Part shown: piece after piece, positions 25,747-34,078 of the stretch
Position numbering within the stretch: the stretch's first letter is position 1
Layout: each line of letters begins with the position of its first letter
Assembly (NCBI GenBank): GCA_049642465.1
Contig: JBAROV010000171.1
Coordinates: 36,923-100,922, forward strand
Source: CAWDPQ01 sp049642465
GTDB lineage: Bacteria; Acidobacteriota; Vicinamibacteria; Vicinamibacterales; 2-12-FULL-66-21
Direction: 5' to 3'
Length of the DNA: 64,000 nucleotides
The notes under the pieces: generated by a model
What the model saw: only the letters and a program-made list of their open reading frames with translations
Database searches by the model: none
Told to the model about the DNA's origin: nothing
Program-made: the position numbers and the translations under genes

Positions 25747-26388
25747 TCAGGAGCCGATCAGGCTCAGCATGCCTTGACCGGCCAGGATCGCGCCAATAGC
25801 CAGCGCCCCCAAATAGCAGATCGTCGCCACGTTCATCAGGTAGCCAGCGACGATGAGCAGGCCGTCGCGTTCGAGCATACCCAGCGACAGGAACAGTATC
25901 GCGACGGCCGGAAGCGTATTCGAGAACGGCACCAGTCCGAGCGGGAACATGAGCAACACTCCCGCCAGCACGAGCGCTAGCCCGTGCACGATATTCCCGG
26001 CCACGGTCCGCGTGAGGAAGAGCCAGCGAGGCCGCACCATCCGCTCGAAACGTGCGACGAAACGAGCACCCTTGTCGAACGCCTGCTTGATGGGCGCAGT
26101 CGACAACGGCCGGTCCAGAATCCGGCGCGGAAGCCACGGCACGCGGTTGAGCGTCACGCCGACGCCGATGAGGATGATCGCCAGCCCGAACACTGTGCTG
26201 ACGCCCGGTATCGACACGGGAAGTAGAAAGGGTAGGCTCAGGAAGACGCACACGAGCAGCATCCCCTGCTCGCCGATCAGCTCCAGCAAATCGCGCAACG
26301 ACACCTTGCCAGCCGGCAGCGAGCCGGACACGCCGAGCAACGTTGTCGACAGCCTGCTCGCCGCATCGTGGAACTCAACGCTCGCCAC
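25747..26388 (-). CDS. ExoD-family membrane protein
   Basis: A 213-residue protein of the exopolysaccharide-synthesis ExoD family. It opens with a soluble segment (SVSLRDLLELIGEQGMLLVCVFLSLPFLLPVSIPGVSTVFGLAIILIGV) typical of ExoD and has about four to five membrane segments; the motif PFLLPVSIPGVSTVFG is diagnostic. Members were linked to exopolysaccharide production and alkali tolerance in rhizobia, but the molecular role is unknown. It stands alone on the minus strand. Confidence 0.85.
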   Translation of the reverse strand: MASVEFHDAASRLSTTLLGVSGSLPAGKVSLRDLLELIGEQGMLLVCVFLSLPFLLPVSIPGVSTVFGLAIILIGVGVTLNRVPWLPRRILDRPLSTAPIKQAFDKGARFVARFERMVRPRWLFLTRTVAGNIVHGLALVLAGVLLMFPLGLVPFSNTLPAVAILFLSLGMLERDGLLIVAGYLMNVATICYLGALAIGAILAGQGMLSLIGS

Positions 26389-26742
26389 ATCCTGAGTATG
26401 GCATCGAAGCGAGCCCGCCCGTGCACCGGGCGGCTGCCGTCTTCGATCCGCATGCGCTCCACACCAGCTATCGCCGTCGAGTATCGGCCATAACGAGCGA
26501 CGGACGGAGCGTCAGGTTCGTAGTGACAATCGTGGGGGACAGTTCCACCACGCGACGCCGCCGTGCGCCGATTGGCTGTCCCAGTCAACCATCCACGTAG
26601 ACATCCTCCGTTCGAATTGTCGAAACCAACAAAAAGAACGGCTGCTTCAAGAAGTTCGAGGAGCGGCTGGATATTCCGAATTAGCGGGGCTGCTGACGCA
26701 TTCGGAACGGATCGCGAACTTCACGCAGTCCGATTTCGTCTC
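26389..26742. other. Intergenic region
   Basis: No convincing gene. The short frames here show no family features. Confidence 0.4.
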
Positions 26743-29316
26743 TCACTCTTCCCGCAGTAGCGCGCTGGGATCGATGCGCGTGGCGCGCGCGGCCGGCTGC
26801 CACGCGCCGGCCATCGTCGCGCCGACGAGCGTGACGAGCACAAGCGACCAGCTCCACGTGTCGGTGGCCGTGACGCCATAGAGGAGTGCGGCGAGCGCGC
26901 TCGTCGCTGTCCACGCGCCGGCGGCCCCGACCACGATGCCGATGCCGGCGGTGACGAGTCCCTCGCGAAGCACGAGGCGGCGGATCTCACCGGGCGTCGA
27001 TCCCAGGACCAGCCGGATGCCGAACTCCCGCCGCCGTCTACCGACCGTGTGGCTGAGCACGCCGAACAGCCCGCCGGCGGCGACCACGAGCGCGAGTGTG
27101 CCGAAGACGAAGCCCAGCGTCGCCATCGCGCGCGGCTGTGCCAGTTCCTCGCGATAGATCGTCTCGAGATGGCCGAATCGGTGAATCCTCAGGGCCGGGG
27201 CGGCGCGTGACAGCCGCTCGCGGATGAGACCTTCCGATGGACACTGATTGCCACACTGCAGGGAGATCGTGCCGCCGGTGGTGGACGCGTCGAATGGCAC
27301 GTAGATCTCGGCGAAATCCGTCTCGAGGTCTCTGACAGGCGACCGAAGGTCGTCGGCGACACCGACCACCTGGTACACCTCCTTGCCCCATCGGAGGGAC
27401 CGTCCAACCGGGTCAACCGACGGCCAGAGCGTCGAGGCCAGGCGTGCTCCGAGGATCGCACGCTGCTTGTCGTCATCGGCGCGGAACGCCCTCCCGCGCC
27501 GGATGCGAACGCCGAACGTCTCGAACCATTCCGGCCCGACCTTGTAGCTCTGGAAGACGGCCTGCGGAACTGGAACACCTTCCGAGTCGACGGGCTCGAG
27601 GAGGGTGTTCCGGTACCTGCCCGACGAGTAAAACATTGGCACGCCGCTGGAACGGACGACTCGCGTCACGCCAGGTAGGCCAGACAATTCGGCCACGGCT
27701 GCGTTGGTCACAGCCTGCCGTGCAGCCGCATCCGGAGCGCGCGATATGTCGACTTCGGCCCAGACGGATACGACGCCCGACGGGTTGAAGCCCGGATCGA
27801 CACCGGCGAGGTTCATGAACGATCGGACGAGCAGCGTCGCGCCGGCGACGAGCGCGCACGCGAGCGCGACTTCCGTGACGAGGAACGCGCGTGACAGACG
27901 CCGTGTGGCTCTGGACTCGGTGCTGGTACGTGCCAGCACGGAGTGCGCCGACCATCCGCGCGTGCCCACCCACGCGGGGAGCAGGCCGGCCATCGCGGTG
28001 GCGACCACTGCGAGTAGAACGGCGACCATGAGCGCCCGCTCGTCGACGTCGAGCGGGTTGAGCGTGCGGCTCACAAGCTCGCCGGGAAGGAGCGCGGTCG
28101 TCGCGGACACCAGCCAGTAGGCGATGGCGACGCCGACCGCGGCGCCCATCGCGCCGAGTAGAACGTTCTCGATCGACGCCTGCCACAGCAGCCGCGCGCG
28201 CGACGCGCCGAGCGCGGACGAGAGCGACACGTCCCGGCGCCGCGCGTTGAAGCGGGCAAGGATCAGGCCGCCCACGTTCGTGCAGAGCGCCAGGAACATC
28301 AGTCCGATGGCGCCGCCCAGCAGTTGCACGGCCGTCGTGACGTAGCGCGCGCCGAACGTTCCAGCGCGTACTTGATCGTCGACGTCGGCCCAGAGCTCTG
28401 CGGTGTCCGGGTCGGCGCCGTGTGCCAGTGTGGTCGCGACGCGCAACGCGTCGGTCTGCGGCATCCCGTGTGTCCACTTCACGAAGACCCTCGGCAGACG
28501 GTACAGGTCGGTCGGATGCGACACGAAGTCCGAAGGACGCCAAATCTCCGTGTTCCATTCCGGAAAACGAAAGTTCCATGGAAGAACGCCGACGACGGTC
28601 GCGAGCTCGCCGTCGAGCCGCACGGGCCGACCGATGATCTGCGGGTCGCCCGCGAAGACGCTGCGCCACACGTCTTCCGAGATGACCACGCGATCGCTCG
28701 TGCCGGGGCGTCCGTCGGTCTCGTCGAACGTGCGGCCACGCGCCGCGCGAACGCCGAGCATGGCGAACAGCCCGGGACTGACGAACGCCTGCGCGCGCAT
28801 CGTCGGTCCGGCCGCCGTTTCGACAACGACCTGGCGGCCCACCGAGGCCGCCTCCGCGGACTCGAACACACCACTCTCGCGCCAGGCGCGATACACGGCG
28901 GGCATGACGGACACCCGGCCGCCGGTCTGCGATCGCATCCAGATCGGCGCGATGCGCTCGGCGTCGTTGAACGGAAACGGACGGAGCAAGAACGCGTCGA
29001 CGAGCGTGAACATCGCCGTCGTGATGCCGACCGCGAGACCCAGCATCGCGATCGCCAGACACGTCGTCGCCGGCCGTGCCCACAGCCGGCGCCACCCGTG
29101 CCGGATGTCCTGGCCGAGGCGATCGGCGAGCGTCCAGCCGCTCATCTCGCGTGTGACCTGGGTGACGAGGCCGACGTTGCCGAACTCCTTCCGCGCGCGG
29201 ACGCGTGCCTCGTCCGGTGTCTCACCACGATCGACGCGATCGGCCTCTGCCATCGCGAGGTGCGACCGAATCTCGTCGTCGACGTCGCGGGCTCGTTTGC
29301 CGAACGGCCATCGCAT
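26743..29316 (-). CDS. ADOP-type ABC transporter permease (MacB/FtsX-like)
   Basis: An 857-residue permease of the acidobacterial duplicated orphan permease type. It begins with the permease-prefix domain (residues 1-75: MRWPFGKRARDVDDEIRSHLAMAEADRVDRGETPDEARVRARKEFGNVG), followed by a first TM helix (TTCLAIAMLGLAVGITTAMFTLVDAFLLRP), a MacB-like periplasmic core, an FtsX block of three helices near 340-450, a second periplasmic core (about 480-730) and a final FtsX block (ALVVAAGGLFGVLSHTVGRRRREFGIRLVLG...). No ABC ATPase is adjacent, hence 'orphan'. It is co-oriented with a PadR regulator 24 bp upstream, the standard acidobacterial pairing. Substrate unknown. Confidence 0.93.
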   Translation of the reverse strand: MRWPFGKRARDVDDEIRSHLAMAEADRVDRGETPDEARVRARKEFGNVGLVTQVTREMSGWTLADRLGQDIRHGWRRLWARPATTCLAIAMLGLAVGITTAMFTLVDAFLLRPFPFNDAERIAPIWMRSQTGGRVSVMPAVYRAWRESGVFESAEAASVGRQVVVETAAGPTMRAQAFVSPGLFAMLGVRAARGRTFDETDGRPGTSDRVVISEDVWRSVFAGDPQIIGRPVRLDGELATVVGVLPWNFRFPEWNTEIWRPSDFVSHPTDLYRLPRVFVKWTHGMPQTDALRVATTLAHGADPDTAELWADVDDQVRAGTFGARYVTTAVQLLGGAIGLMFLALCTNVGGLILARFNARRRDVSLSSALGASRARLLWQASIENVLLGAMGAAVGVAIAYWLVSATTALLPGELVSRTLNPLDVDERALMVAVLLAVVATAMAGLLPAWVGTRGWSAHSVLARTSTESRATRRLSRAFLVTEVALACALVAGATLLVRSFMNLAGVDPGFNPSGVVSVWAEVDISRAPDAAARQAVTNAAVAELSGLPGVTRVVRSSGVPMFYSSGRYRNTLLEPVDSEGVPVPQAVFQSYKVGPEWFETFGVRIRRGRAFRADDDKQRAILGARLASTLWPSVDPVGRSLRWGKEVYQVVGVADDLRSPVRDLETDFAEIYVPFDASTTGGTISLQCGNQCPSEGLIRERLSRAAPALRIHRFGHLETIYREELAQPRAMATLGFVFGTLALVVAAGGLFGVLSHTVGRRRREFGIRLVLGSTPGEIRRLVLREGLVTAGIGIVVGAAGAWTATSALAALLYGVTATDTWSWSLVLVTLVGATMAGAWQPAARATRIDPSALLREE

Positions 29317-29340
29317 GGAGGTCTCCTGTGGTGAAACGAA

Positions 29341-29703
29341 CTAGACGGCCGGCTTCGACGGGTTGAGCACGCCGGCGATGGCCGCCTGCAACTGCTCCCA
29401 ACGGGAACGAGACGACGAGAGTTGGCGTTTGCCGCGGGCCGTTAGGCGGTACTCGCGAACGCGCTGCTTACTCTCGGACTGCTTCCACGACGCGGCGACG
29501 AGCCCAGCGCGCTCCATGCGACGCAGCGCGGGGTAGAGCGAACCCGTCTCTACGTGGAGCGCGTCGTTCGAGCTCGCACGGATGGCCTGCGTGATGCCGT
29601 AGCCGTGGCGCGCCCCCCACTGCAGCGTCTGAAGTATGAGCATGTCGAGCGTGCCCTGCAGGAGCTCGATGCGATTCTGGTAGCCAGGGCTTCGAGGCAT
29701 CAT
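29341..29703 (-). CDS. PadR-family transcriptional regulator
   Basis: A 120-residue PadR regulator. Signatures are LLQGTLDMLILQTLQWGARHGYGITQAI (helices 1-2), VETGSLYPALRRMERAGLVAASWKQSESKQRVREYRLTARGKRQL (recognition helix and wing), and a C-terminal dimerisation helix. It lies directly upstream of the ADOP permease and should control it. A nested palindrome begins 3 bp before its start codon and is the likely self-operator. Confidence 0.95.
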   Translation of the reverse strand: MMPRSPGYQNRIELLQGTLDMLILQTLQWGARHGYGITQAIRASSNDALHVETGSLYPALRRMERAGLVAASWKQSESKQRVREYRLTARGKRQLSSSRSRWEQLQAAIAGVLNPSKPAV

Positions 29704-29705
29704 CT

Positions 29706-29750
29706 GGATGTAGTGACTCTACACCCATTGGGTGTAGTAAGTCTACATCC
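29706..29750. promoter_or_regulatory. PadR operator (nested palindrome)
   Basis: Two concentric dyads share the centre at 29728. The outer arms are GGATGTAG (29706-29713) and CTACATCC (29743-29750). The inner arms are CTACACCC (29719-29726) and GGGTGTAG (29730-29737). All arms are perfect 8-bp repeats of a TGTAG half-site. The site abuts the PadR start and likely overlaps its promoter. Confidence 0.85.
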
Positions 29751-30015
29751 ATGCCCCGGGTCACATTCAGCTTCAAAGTCCACCCCGCACCATCGCGGCA
29801 GGTAGCGAATGTCGTGACCAGGCGCTGCGGCGTTCGTACGTGACCCAAGAGATCTGCGGCGGATGATCAGTCTTCAGCCGCCCCGGGGAGAGGATCGGAC
29901 CGTCGGTCCAGAGCAGGGATGTCCAATCAGGTCGCTGCGGTGGGCGCCGCCGAGGCAGCGGCTTCGTTCAAGTTCCGTAGGATCTGCCGAGACAGGTCGA
30001 ATCGCGCCATTCGAG
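29751..30015. other. Intergenic region between PadR and four-helix-bundle gene
   Basis: No gene is recognisable. A 27-codon minus-strand frame (MARFDLSRQILRNLNEAAASAAPTAAT, start 30010) exists but is too short to assign. Confidence 0.4.
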
Positions 30016-30043
30016 GTCTTTGGTCTCTAGTCTTTGGTTTTCG
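30016..30043 (+). repeat. Heptanucleotide tract B
   Basis: Units GTCTTTG, GTCTCTA, GTCTTTG and a decayed GTTTTCG. On the minus strand the TAGAGAC unit supplies the stop codon of the four-helix-bundle gene (stop at 30027-30029). It is inverted relative to tract C on the other side of that gene. Confidence 0.85.
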
Positions 30044-30449
30044 TCTCCTTTGCTTGGCGGCGAAGGCGCTTTCGGGCGTTTTCCTCAGCCAGGAGCCGCT
30101 CCATCGTGTGTAGCAGCGCCTCGAGCTGTCTGCAGACCTGCTCGCAACGGGTGTTGAGTTCTCTGAAGGCGGCACCCGCCAGGTACCCCAGTTCAGAGGC
30201 GAGGTCCACGAGATAGGTCAACTCCGCGCCGGATGCACGAGAGATGTTGATGAAATTCACATACTCTCGCGTCGTCCGCCGCGCATTTCCTTCAACAAGG
30301 TTGCTCGGGACCGATACGGCAGCCTTACGCATCTGCAGCCTGAGGACATACCATTCGTCGCGAGGAAAGTTACACGTGTGCTTGTAGATAAGAAGGGTTA
30401 ACTGGTGAGCGTCGACGAACACACGGAGCTTACGATGATCTCTGGCCAT
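30027..30449 (-). CDS. Four-helix-bundle protein (S23/23S rRNA intervening-sequence type)
   Basis: A 140-residue protein. The core (KLRVFVDAHQLTLLIYKHTCNFPRDEWYVLRLQMRKAAVSVPSNLVEGNARRTTREYVNFINISRASGAELTYLVDLASELGYL) has the family's hallmark (R-A-AVS-P-N-VEG) and the SxxE-Tx-L helix of four-helix-bundle proteins. The tail (RRQAKETKTKD) is encoded by decayed heptamer units. I chose the ATG at 30449 (MARDHRKL), where the family starts. The gene is bracketed by inverted heptamer tracts (B and C). Relatives occur in rRNA intervening sequences and as partners (Avd) in diversity-generating retroelements; no reverse transcriptase is present here. Confidence 0.88.
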   Translation of the reverse strand: MARDHRKLRVFVDAHQLTLLIYKHTCNFPRDEWYVLRLQMRKAAVSVPSNLVEGNARRTTREYVNFINISRASGAELTYLVDLASELGYLAGAAFRELNTRCEQVCRQLEALLHTMERLLAEENARKRLRRQAKETKTKD

Positions 30450-30502
30450 AGATACCTCCGCCGTCCAGAACCGCATGTCGGAGGCCACCAGGGACCAGAG
30501 CC

Positions 30503-30544
30503 CCGAAGACCGAAGACCGAAGACCGAAGACCGAAGACCGAAGA
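30503..30544 (-). repeat. Heptanucleotide tract C (6 units)
   Basis: Six perfect CCGAAGA units (GTCTTCG on the minus strand) upstream of the four-helix-bundle gene, ending about 10 bp before the stop of the MFS gene. Same GTCTNNG family as tracts A and B, opposite strand to B. Confidence 0.93.
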
Positions 30545-30554
30545 CCCGAGCCCG

Positions 30555-31802
30555 TCAGAGCTCGCGCACGCCATGACTCCGGACGAGAAAATAGATCGCC
30601 ACGAGCGAAACCAGTGCCCCGTTGATTCCGAGCACGAACGGCGCTGACGTCAGGCTCGCCGCGTAGCCTCCCCACAAACTCCCAAGCGGCATGCCGCCGC
30701 GAAACGCCACCATATAGACGCTCACCACGCGGCCGCGCATGTTGTCCGGCACGAGGAGCTGTACGAGCGACGCCGTCATCGAAAACACGACGATGAGCGC
30801 AGCGCCGTCGAGGAAAAGCAACAGATGACTCAACCAGGCAATGCGCGACGCGGCAAATGCCGCGACGAGCAGGCCGAACGTACCCTGCACGACGAGGAGC
30901 GTCAGCCCCATGTGCTTGAACCGTCCGAGCCACGCCACGACGAGTGCGCCACAGACTGCCCCTGCGCCGGAATAGGCCATCATCACGCTGTAGCGCCCCA
31001 CACCTCCGTGGAAGATCTCGCGCGCGAAAATTGGAAGAAACGTCAGCAACGGCAATCCGAGAAACGTCGTCAGGAAGGCGAGCACCGTCAGCGCGATGAT
31101 GGCAGGCTGGCTGCGCACGTAGGTGAGGCCGGCATTCAGCTCGTGCATGATGGATTTCCGCTCGGCCGGGGGCGTGTGTTTGATCGTCAGCGCCAGGATG
31201 GCGACGATGACGACGAGAAAGGAGAGGCCGTTGAGCGCGAAGCACATCGCGGTGCCGACGGCGGCAAGCGTGGCGCCGGCGAGCAGCGGCCCGAAGACGC
31301 GTGCGAGGTTGAACTGAATCGAGTTGAGCGCGATGGCATTTGGCAGGTCGCGTCTCTGCACGAGCGACGGCACGAGCGACTGGTATGCCGGACCGCCGAA
31401 TGCCTGGGCAATGCCTGCAGTGAACGACAACGCCAGGATGTGCCAGATGTGAACGCGTTGCCAGTACACGAGCGCGGCCAGCGTGAAGGCCGTAGCCATC
31501 TGGATGTACTGCGAGCCGAGCAGCAGGCGGCGCCGATCGTGACGATCGGCAATGACGCCGCCAATCAGCGTGAGCAGCAGGATTGGGAGCTGCCCAAGGA
31601 AGTCGTCGAGACCCAGGTAGAACGAGGATTTCGTCAGCTCGAAGACGAGCCAGCTCTGCGCCACCTTCTGCATCCAGGTGCCAACCGTCGAGGTAAACGC
31701 GCCAAACCAGAGGACGCGAAAGTCGCGGTAGGTGAATGCCGCGAGGGCGCGGCGCAGTAATCCTGACAAGCTTCTTATCTTAAACGGTTTAACGGTCGCC
31801 AA
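30555..31802 (-). CDS. MFS transporter (MFS_3/EntS-like)
   Basis: A 415-residue transporter with twelve hydrophobic segments, starting MATVKPFKIRSLSGLLRRALAAFTYRDFRVLWFGAFTSTVGTWMQKVAQSWLVFELTKS. The loop motif GVIADRHDRRRLLLGSQ is the MFS A-like motif, and FGGPAYQSLVPSLVQRRDLPNAIALNSIQFNLARVFGPLLAG is characteristic of the EntS/MFS_3 subfamily. The substrate is unknown; exporters of siderophores and drugs are in this group. It diverges from imuA by about 90 bp. Confidence 0.9.
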   Translation of the reverse strand: MATVKPFKIRSLSGLLRRALAAFTYRDFRVLWFGAFTSTVGTWMQKVAQSWLVFELTKSSFYLGLDDFLGQLPILLLTLIGGVIADRHDRRRLLLGSQYIQMATAFTLAALVYWQRVHIWHILALSFTAGIAQAFGGPAYQSLVPSLVQRRDLPNAIALNSIQFNLARVFGPLLAGATLAAVGTAMCFALNGLSFLVVIVAILALTIKHTPPAERKSIMHELNAGLTYVRSQPAIIALTVLAFLTTFLGLPLLTFLPIFAREIFHGGVGRYSVMMAYSGAGAVCGALVVAWLGRFKHMGLTLLVVQGTFGLLVAAFAASRIAWLSHLLLFLDGAALIVVFSMTASLVQLLVPDNMRGRVVSVYMVAFRGGMPLGSLWGGYAASLTSAPFVLGINGALVSLVAIYFLVRSHGVREL

Positions 31803-31866
31803 GCCTTCGCAAACGCTACGCCGGGCAGGCGCTTGATCTCGGGCAGGAGGAGACTTATACTCCTAC

Positions 31867-31880
31867 GTTCGAGGGCGAAC
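31867..31880. promoter_or_regulatory. Candidate SOS-type operator before imuA
   Basis: The perfect dyad GTTCGAGGGCGAAC (GTTCG-N4-CGAAC) ends 9 bp before the imuA ATG. Mutasome operons of this type are usually LexA-controlled. The arms are in the opposite order to the Gram-positive CGAAC-N4-GTTCG box, so its identity as a LexA site is only inferred. Confidence 0.35.
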
Positions 31881-31889
31881 AAAAAGCGA

Positions 31890-32615
31890 ATGTCAATCGT
31901 AGCCCGGGCGGAACTCGAATCGCTGCTGCGCGCGCGCAAGCTCGACATGACGCTGACGACCGCGCTCGCCAGGCAACCCACCGGCGAAGGGAAGGCGGCG
32001 ACGGGAGTGCCGATGCTGGACGAGGCATTGGACGGTGGTCTTCGTCGGGGACATCTCTCGGAAATCGTCGGCGCACGATCCACGGGACGCACCACGCTGA
32101 TGTGCGCCATTGTCGCCGCCGCAATCGAGCGGGGCGAGATCGCGGCCATCGTCGATACCCACGATCGGTTCGATCCTGCAGACGCGGCTGCAGCCGGAAT
32201 CGGTCTGACTCGTCTGCTGTGGATCAGAGATCGTGGCGATGCGTCACGGGCGCTGAAGGCCATGAATCTCGTGCTCCAGGCTGGAGGGTTTGGCGTGGTC
32301 GTGCTCGACCTTGCGGACGTCCGCGGCATCGCGCTGCGGCAATTTCCCGCAACCACGTGGATGCGGCTGTCACGTGTCATCGAAGGCAGTCAGACGGTGG
32401 CGCTTCTCGTCGCAGCCGAGCGGCTGGCGCGCAGTCCGGGTGGCGTCACGATTGCGCTGGGGGCCGCCGATGGTGGGGATGGTGTTCGATGGGCGGGTCG
32501 CAGCGATCGCGCTCGGTTGCTCGACGGCCTGAATCTTCGCCCGCGTGTGGTGATGGCGCACGCGGCCCCAGCCCGGAGAGACGCGCGGCGAGACATTCGG
32601 AGGGACACCGCATGA
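31890..32615 (+). CDS. imuA: ImuA-type RecA-like mutasome protein
   Basis: A 241-residue RecA-fold protein (ImuA/SulA-like). The core is VPMLDEALDGGLRRGHLSEIVGARSTGRTTLMCAIVAAAIERGEIAAIVDTHDRFDPADAAAAGIGLTRLLWIR, with a Walker-A-like GARSTGRTT and the loops seen in ImuA. I chose the ATG at 31890 (MSIVARAEL); an earlier in-frame ATG at 31833 would overlap the divergent promoter. The stop overlaps the imuB start (ATGA). With ImuB and DnaE2 it forms the error-prone damage-tolerance mutasome. Confidence 0.9.
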   Translation: MSIVARAELESLLRARKLDMTLTTALARQPTGEGKAATGVPMLDEALDGGLRRGHLSEIVGARSTGRTTLMCAIVAAAIERGEIAAIVDTHDRFDPADAAAAGIGLTRLLWIRDRGDASRALKAMNLVLQAGGFGVVVLDLADVRGIALRQFPATTWMRLSRVIEGSQTVALLVAAERLARSPGGVTIALGAADGGDGVRWAGRSDRARLLDGLNLRPRVVMAHAAPARRDARRDIRRDTA

Positions 32616-34066
32616 AAGTTCCCTCCTACGATGACCTCACACCCTCGATTCCCGACGTGGAGCCTGCCGCCGTATTGGGTTCCGTCGATCGACTGATGCC
32701 TTCGCCGGCGCCCGTGGGAATCGGACGGGAGCGTATGGCCTGTACGCCGGTGTGCAGTGGCGGCGTCGAATTGTATGCGGCGCTGCATGGGCGAGCGGCA
32801 GACACGCTGGTGGCCATGGCGCGTGAGTTTTCACCCCGCATCCAGCGCTACGGCTCCAGCGACGTCGTTCTCGATGTGTCAGGTCTCGGACGCCTGCTCG
32901 GCGATGCGCACACGATCGCGGCGGAGCTCGCGCGTGCTGGCGCCGCGCGGGTTGCCGTGGCGTCATCGCAGATCGCCGCACGGCTGCTCGCGCGGGCGCG
33001 ACCCGGTAGGTCGGTGGTGACCGAGGCTCTCGACGCGGCGCTCAGCAGCATTTCATTGGCCCTCTTGCGTGAACTCGTCACGGACGCAGGCGATCCCAGT
33101 GTGACGGCGCATCCGTCACCGTTCGATGTGATGGAGCGGTGGGGGCTGAAGACGTTGGGGGAGTTTGCCACGCTTCCCGCAACGGAACTGTCAGCACGTC
33201 TTGGGCAGCGCGGGATTCGGCTGCAACAACTCGCGCGCGGGATCGACCCAGGGCCGCTCGTGCCGGATCCAGACGCCGTGCGTTTTATGCGGTCGATGGA
33301 GCTCGAATGGCCGATCGATGCGCTCGAGCCGCTGTCGTTCGTGTTCGCGCGGCTGCTCGACCCGCTGTCAGCAGCGCTCGAGCGAGCGGATCGCGCCGCG
33401 GCGGCGATTCGGCTCGAGCTGCGGCTGACCGATCGTACGGTGCACACGCGGTTGCTTCAGTTGCCGGCGGCCATGCGCGATCCACGAGTGTTGCGCACGT
33501 TGCTGCTGCTCGATCTGGAATCGCATCCGCCGGCGGCTGCGATAGACATCGTCACGATTGAAGCGGATCCCGCACCCGCCCGCATCATTCAGTACTCGCT
33601 CCTCGAACGTGCGTTGCCGTCAGCGGAAACGCTCGCGACGCTGGCCGCGCGTCTCGACGCCCTCGTCGGTGCTGACCGATGCGGAACCCCCGTGCTGCTC
33701 GATACGCATCGGCGGGACGCATTTCGCCTGGCGCCGCTCGGCACCCTGCCCCCCTGGCACCCCGGCACCTTGGCACCCTGGCACTCTGGCACCTTGGCAC
33801 CTTGCCTTCGCCGCTTTCGTCCGCCTGTTGCCGTGCGCGTAACCGTCGAGCACGGGCGTCCCGTGCGGATGGCGATCGATCGTCAGGGGATGCCGGGGGG
33901 ACGCGTTCTCCAGGCCGCAGGACCGTGGCGCACCTCGGGCGGTTGGTGGGAAGGCACGCCGTGGGATCGCGATGAATGGGATCTTGCATTTCGTGATGGG
34001 GCGGCATGCCGGATCTCACGCGATCGGCTGAGCGGCGGGTGGTTTGTCGAAGGAGTGTTCGATTGA
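32612..34066 (+). CDS. imuB: ImuB, catalytically inactive Y-family polymerase-like protein
   Basis: A 484-residue Y-family relative. It has the polymerase fold but lacks the catalytic acids of DinB, as in known ImuB adaptors: YAALHGRAADTLVAMAREFSPRIQRYGSSDVVLDVSGLGRLLG near the N-terminus, the helix-hairpin region MERWGLKTLGEFATLPATELSARLG, and little-finger region later. The ATG overlaps the imuA stop. Six 8-bp TGGCAC-type units (33753-33800) are inserted in frame and give a PWHPGTLAPWHSGTLAP stretch near residue 390. The start of the larger upstream reading frame at 32102 is not used. Confidence 0.9.
   Translation: MKVPSYDDLTPSIPDVEPAAVLGSVDRLMPSPAPVGIGRERMACTPVCSGGVELYAALHGRAADTLVAMAREFSPRIQRYGSSDVVLDVSGLGRLLGDAHTIAAELARAGAARVAVASSQIAARLLARARPGRSVVTEALDAALSSISLALLRELVTDAGDPSVTAHPSPFDVMERWGLKTLGEFATLPATELSARLGQRGIRLQQLARGIDPGPLVPDPDAVRFMRSMELEWPIDALEPLSFVFARLLDPLSAALERADRAAAAIRLELRLTDRTVHTRLLQLPAAMRDPRVLRTLLLLDLESHPPAAAIDIVTIEADPAPARIIQYSLLERALPSAETLATLAARLDALVGADRCGTPVLLDTHRRDAFRLAPLGTLPPWHPGTLAPWHSGTLAPCLRRFRPPVAVRVTVEHGRPVRMAIDRQGMPGGRVLQAAGPWRTSGGWWEGTPWDRDEWDLAFRDGAACRISRDRLSGGWFVEGVFD
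33753..33800 (+). repeat. Octanucleotide tract D inside imuB (6 units)
   Basis: Six 8-bp units (CCTGGCAC, CCCGGCAC, CTTGGCAC, CCTGGCAC, TCTGGCAC, CTTGGCAC) totalling 48 bp, a multiple of three, so the frame is kept. They encode a low-complexity Pro/His/Gly/Thr linker absent from typical ImuB. Confidence 0.9.
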
Positions 34067-34078
34067 GCACGGCCGTCC

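Noticed and set aside
28324..29334. 336-codon plus-strand frame
   Set aside because: Antisense within the ADOP permease; Arg/His-rich shadow composition.
30016..30544. Diversity-generating retroelement
   Set aside because: The four-helix-bundle protein resembles Avd, but there is no reverse transcriptase, template repeat or variable target nearby.
31780..31792. TTAAACGGTTTAA dyad as MFS operator
   Set aside because: It lies inside the first codons of the MFS gene if the annotated start is right, and nothing else supports a regulatory role.
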